In this document: positions 4,784 to 7,805 of the stretch, in pieces
How positions within the stretch are numbered: position 1 is the stretch's first letter
How the letters are laid out: each line of letters opens with the position of its first letter
Assembly: GCA_023415395.1 (NCBI GenBank)
Contig: JAEZKN010000147.1
Location: 1 to 7,805 of the forward strand
Length of the DNA stretch: 7,805 bases
From: Actinomycetes bacterium
Lineage (GTDB): Bacteria; Actinomycetota; Actinomycetes; Propionibacteriales; Nocardioidaceae
Reading direction: 5' to 3'
The notes under the pieces: generated by a model
The model's input: the letters and a program-made list of their open reading frames with translations, nothing else
Database searches by the model: none
What the model was told of the DNA's origin: nothing
Translations under genes and position numbers: made by a program

Positions 4784-7348
4784 TCAGCGGATCCGGAACG
4801 GCTTGTCGTTGACGTCGTAGAAGAAGTTGTCGATCGCGCGGACCATGATCCGGGCCTTGTCGGTGCCCACGTCCGGGATCAGGACCCGCTTGCGGCCGTC
4901 GTTCTTGGTCCGCCAGGCGAGGACGTGGTCCCAGGTGCGCCCGTTGTCGAGGGACAGCACGATCTCGACGTGCGAGGCGAGCCGGCGGGTGTTGTTCACC
5001 TTCCAGCGCAGCACCTGCTCGGAGCCGCCCCGGACCTGCTGGCCCTTGGTGCCGAAGGACTGCACGAGGAACGGGCCGGCCTTGCGGTCGATGCGCACGG
5101 TCACGTCCGCGTGGCCCACGCCGCCGCCGCCGGGGACGCCGTCACGGGCGGTCAGGCGGAAGCGCATGGCCGGCCCGCCGGAGCCGTCGCCGACGTACTT
5201 CTTGCCCGGGAGGAGCTCGGAGTAGCAGTCGAGCACGGTGAGGTCGGTGATCGGCCGCTGCCGCTTCTTGGGCACGGCCGGGCAGCTGCCCGTGCGCGCG
5301 TTGGTGTGCCCGCGCAGCACCTGCCGCAGGTCCGGGAACCACCGCGTGCTGCCGTTGCGGGTGGCGCGGTTCTGCCCCGGCGAGGGGCTCTGCAGCGTGC
5401 CCTCGGGCGTCACGTTCGCGAACGTGCCGAAGATCCGGAAGAGCGGTCCGCTGGTGCGGTCGTTGTCGGTGAGCAGGGTGCCGCGACGGGCGCCGATGTC
5501 GTTCTGCTCCCACAGGTAGGTCAGCGCGTCGCCGTCGGCGTCGGTCGCGCTGCCGGACAGCGTGAACGGCGTGCGGATCGGGATCGTCCGCGTCGCCGGC
5601 GCCGTGACGACCGGCGCGTGGTTGCCGGTGGTGTTGACCTCGTGGCCGCCGTTGCCGGCCGGGCCGCCCTGCGCGGTCTCGCCGACCTTGCCGCCCACTC
5701 CCGGCGAGGCGGAGGTGAGGGTCAGCGGCGCCATGTCGAGCCGGTCACTGGCCGCCTCGTCGGGGTCCGGGCCGTCGGCGAAGATCACGGTGAAGCCGGT
5801 GTCGTCGGGCTCGGTGAGCGGCGCCGGGTAGTCCTCGAAGCTGTCGTTGGGGTCGTAGCCCCACCCGGCGACCGTCACGTCCACGCCGGTCAGCGCCTCG
5901 ACCGCGGCCTCGATCCCGGCGGCGTCGTAGTCCACCCCGCGCGTCAGCGTCACGGGGGTCGCGTCGCCGTAGCCCAGCGTGATCGACTCACCGTCGGCGT
6001 CGAAGCCGGTCAGCGAGACGGTCTGCACCTCGATGACGTCGGGCAGGTCGGCCGCGGCCTGGGTGCTGATCTCGGTGATCGTGCGCTGGGAGAAGTAGGG
6101 GTCGGTGTGCGGCTGCAGGTCGTCGGCGCCGCAGATGCCGGCGTAGGCCATCACCGAGGAGCCCGAGCCGGGCTCGACCGACGCGACCCGGGCCCGGTTG
6201 CCACCGGCGCAGGCGTTGCGCTTGCCGTTGAACGTGTGGTTGCCGCCGAACTGGTGCCCGAGCTCGTGGGCGACGTAGTCGATCGCGAAGAAGTCGCCCT
6301 GCGGCTGCGGCAGGCCGGTGCAGCCCATCGCCTTGGACGTGCCGCCGACGACGCCGAGGCCCGCGATGCCGCCGCCGTCGTCACCGAGCACGACGTGCCC
6401 GACGTCGTACGCCGACGCGCCCACGAGCTGGCCGAGCACGGTCTGCATCCGCACCAGCGTGCCGGGCCAGCAGACGTCGAGGTCGCCGGGGAAGCCGGCG
6501 TCGTCGTCCTGGACGTCGAAGCACGGGTGCGCGCCGCAGGGGCCGTTGGCGCCGGTCGCCTCCGCCTTGGTGTCGAGGCTGAGGTCCTCGGTGCCGTCGA
6601 TGAGCTGCAGGTTGATCGCGAGGTCGTCGTTGTAGACCTGGTTGACGCGGTTGATCAGCGTGACCTTCTCGGCGAGCACGTTGGCGGCGCCGAAGTACTT
6701 GGAGTACTGCGGGTCCGAGAGCAGCGCGAGGCGGTAGGCCCGCTGCTCGACCGTGGCCTCCTCGCGCGCCGAGCCGGTGGTGCGGGCGCGGCGGTCGACC
6801 GCGCGCTGGAGACCGGGGAGCTGGCGCTCGGCGAACTCCTCCTCCGGTCGCGGCATGCTGGCGCCGTAGTAGCTCAGGTGGGTCGCGGTGCCGCGGGCGT
6901 CGTACGCCGGGTCGACGTACCACGCGCCCTGACCGCCGACGCCGCGCACGGAGGCGTGGAAGCCCATCGGGGTGAGGTCCAGCGCGATGGTCGTGCCGGG
7001 GTGGTCGAGCGAGCGGCCGGCCCAGGTGCGGATCTCGGGGTGCTTCTTCGCCAGGCCCGGCGCCATGACGTCGGTCGGCTCGACCTCGAAGCGCTCGACG
7101 CCGCCGCTCGGCGTGGGCACGGACAGGACGTCGTCGCCCACGAGCTCGGTGCGCAGCCGCGCGGTGTCCACGCGGACGGCGGTGAACTGCTCGGGGTCGA
7201 CGCGGACCCGCGCGCCGTCGGGCGCGAAGCCCGGCAGCGAGCGGAAGACCGGGTCGTCGGCCTCCGCGGCGGGGCCGCCGAGCGGCAGCACCGTGGCCGC
7301 GAGGACGGCGGCGGAAGCGACGATCATTGTCCGGAAAAGCCTGGGCAT
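4784..7348 (-). CDS. Secreted reprolysin-like zinc metalloprotease with Ig-like C-terminal domains
   Basis: 854-residue predicted Sec-exported metalloendopeptidase. Residues 1-30 form a signal peptide (PRLFR, a hydrophobic core at about 8-25, likely cleavage near AEA/DD). A propeptide-like region (about 31-200) contains no cysteine. The metzincin catalytic domain (about 203-425) has the zinc motif HELGHQFGGNH (361-371: ligands His361, His365, His371; base Glu362) and a Met-turn SVMAYAG with Met400. Six cysteines (271, 276, 293, 343, 380, 406) lie in the catalytic region and two (689, 708) in the tail. An extra acidic module follows (about 440-550). Then come a Gly-rich linker (550-575), an Ig/PKD-like domain with ATDADGDALTYLWEQND (601-617), and a C-terminal beta domain with an Asp-box-like SLDNGRTW (799-806). 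It resembles the M12B/reprolysin-like group. No LPxTG or anchoring helix is present, so release into the medium is likely. Confidence 0.9.
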   Translation of the reverse strand: MPRLFRTMIVASAAVLAATVLPLGGPAAEADDPVFRSLPGFAPDGARVRVDPEQFTAVRVDTARLRTELVGDDVLSVPTPSGGVERFEVEPTDVMAPGLAKKHPEIRTWAGRSLDHPGTTIALDLTPMGFHASVRGVGGQGAWYVDPAYDARGTATHLSYYGASMPRPEEEFAERQLPGLQRAVDRRARTTGSAREEATVEQRAYRLALLSDPQYSKYFGAANVLAEKVTLINRVNQVYNDDLAINLQLIDGTEDLSLDTKAEATGANGPCGAHPCFDVQDDDAGFPGDLDVCWPGTLVRMQTVLGQLVGASAYDVGHVVLGDDGGGIAGLGVVGGTSKAMGCTGLPQPQGDFFAIDYVAHELGHQFGGNHTFNGKRNACAGGNRARVASVEPGSGSSVMAYAGICGADDLQPHTDPYFSQRTITEISTQAAADLPDVIEVQTVSLTGFDADGESITLGYGDATPVTLTRGVDYDAAGIEAAVEALTGVDVTVAGWGYDPNDSFEDYPAPLTEPDDTGFTVIFADGPDPDEAASDRLDMAPLTLTSASPGVGGKVGETAQGGPAGNGGHEVNTTGNHAPVVTAPATRTIPIRTPFTLSGSATDADGDALTYLWEQNDIGARRGTLLTDNDRTSGPLFRIFGTFANVTPEGTLQSPSPGQNRATRNGSTRWFPDLRQVLRGHTNARTGSCPAVPKKRQRPITDLTVLDCYSELLPGKKYVGDGSGGPAMRFRLTARDGVPGGGGVGHADVTVRIDRKAGPFLVQSFGTKGQQVRGGSEQVLRWKVNNTRRLASHVEIVLSLDNGRTWDHVLAWRTKNDGRKRVLIPDVGTDKARIMVRAIDNFFYDVNDKPFRIR

Positions 7349-7354
7349 GTCGTG

Positions 7355-7360
7355 AGCCTA
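7355..7360 (-). promoter_or_regulatory. -10-like element for the metalloprotease gene (leaderless)
   Basis: Minus-strand TAGGCT (TANNNT) is followed by six bases, CACGAC, and then the ATG at 7348, placing the expected transcription start on the A of ATG. It lies in the 17-base gap after the reductase stop codon, so any -35 contact would fall inside the upstream coding sequence. No Shine-Dalgarno sequence precedes the ATG, which supports a leaderless message. Confidence 0.5.
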
Positions 7361-7365
7361 GGGGT

Positions 7366-7805
7366 TCAGACCACCCAACGGGTCAGTAACGTCCCGTCCT
7401 CCTCGAGAAGGGTGAGAAGCCGCACGGGTACGTCGAGGGGCGGGCCGTCGGTGATGCGCGGGTGCGCCCCGGCGACCAGGCGCGGCACGGTCGTCGTGCA
7501 CAGCTCGTCGACCACGCCCGCGGCGAGCAGGTCGCGCAGCAGGTGCGGGCCGCCCTCGGCGAGCAGCCGGGTCCGGCCGCGGTCGACGAGCGAGTGCCGC
7601 AGGGCGACCAGGTCGACGTCGTCGGTGCCGAGCACCAGCACCTGCTCGTCACCGAGCAGGTCGCGTGCCTCCGCGAGACCCTCGGCCTGCGCGCAGGTCG
7701 CCAGCAGCACAGCGCCGTCCGGCGCGTCCCGCAGCCGCTCCGGCACGTCCCCGCGCCGGCTCACCACGACGATCGGCACCGCCGCGGCGCCGTACCCCTC
7801 GGCTC
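7366..7805 (-). CDS. RibD C-terminal-domain pyrimidine reductase family protein, 5' part beyond window
   Basis: The reading frame is open from the stop (TGA, 7368-7366) to the right edge, giving 145 visible residues. They match the C-terminal half of the RibD-C/dihydrofolate-reductase-like fold, the NADPH-dependent reductase domain used on the ribosylamino-pyrimidine in riboflavin synthesis. Key pieces: PIVVVSRRGDVP, a strand VLVLGTDDVDL, then LLAEGGPHLLRDLLAAGVVDEL, the hallmark E-G-G-P substrate/cofactor loop (bases 7557-7546) followed by the V-D-E-L helix end, then TVPRLVAGAHPRI. A GTG at 7779 is not the true start: homologues extend further upstream and the codons above it read AEGYGAAA, which fits the family. 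Many actinobacteria carry a stand-alone paralogue of this kind, so a role in riboflavin synthesis proper is uncertain. The protease gene begins 17 bases downstream. Confidence 0.85.
   Translation of the reverse strand, partial: AEGYGAAAVPIVVVSRRGDVPERLRDAPDGAVLLATCAQAEGLAEARDLLGDEQVLVLGTDDVDLVALRHSLVDRGRTRLLAEGGPHLLRDLLAAGVVDELCTTTVPRLVAGAHPRITDGPPLDVPVRLLTLLEEDGTLLTRWVV

Noticed and set aside
3752..4812. Long open frames of 307 (minus, 3752-4675) and 321 codons (plus, 3847-4812) over the second oxidoreductase
   Set aside because: Both are Arg/Gly/Ala/Pro-rich shadows of a gene with clear luciferase-like motifs in another frame.
1..7805. CRISPR array, tRNA/rRNA, insertion sequence, prophage, toxin-antitoxin or defence island
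   Set aside because: No spaced direct repeats, no tRNA-like folds in the short gaps, no transposase or integrase motifs, and every sizeable stretch is taken by an ordinary gene.

Overview
The window is high-GC DNA with nearly every third codon position G or C. Gene content fits a high-GC actinobacterium: a BipA/TypA GTPase of actinobacterial type, two luciferase-like (probably F420-dependent) oxidoreductases, a RibD-C pyrimidine reductase paralogue, and promoters that look leaderless. A Nocardioides-like organism is my guess from overall protein character; no marker gene here proves it.

Layout. On the plus strand, positions 1-1521 hold the 3' part of typA/bipA, followed by a long imperfect palindrome (1535-1611) that probably ends the typA transcript. 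Next comes a two-gene plus-strand unit: a hotdog thioesterase (1646-2137) and, 12 bases later, an F420-dependent oxidoreductase of the MSMEG_2256 type (2150-3166). From 3159 onward every gene is on the minus strand. In order of transcription these are a RibD-C reductase (enters from the right edge, stops at 7366), a large secreted reprolysin-like zinc metalloprotease (7348-4784), a second luciferase-like oxidoreductase (4716-3823) and a small six-helix membrane protein (3794-3159). The two convergent gene sets overlap by 8 bases, and both stop codons lie in one 8-base palindrome.

How the genes relate. The thioesterase and its neighbouring oxidoreductase are probably co-transcribed and may act on a common CoA-linked or lipid-like substrate; the substrate cannot be read from sequence. 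The minus-strand genes are tightly packed, but at least two carry their own TANNNT -10-like element placed exactly so that the mRNA would begin at the start codon, so they may be expressed separately rather than as one operon. I see no RNA genes, CRISPR array, insertion sequence, prophage or defence system. Gene-free gaps are all under 300 bases; the largest (1522-1645) holds the palindrome and the thioesterase promoter.

I do not find a clear new biological system. The items most worth a second look are the typA-downstream palindrome, the leaderless promoter set, and an extra module in the metalloprotease between its catalytic domain and its Ig-like tail.
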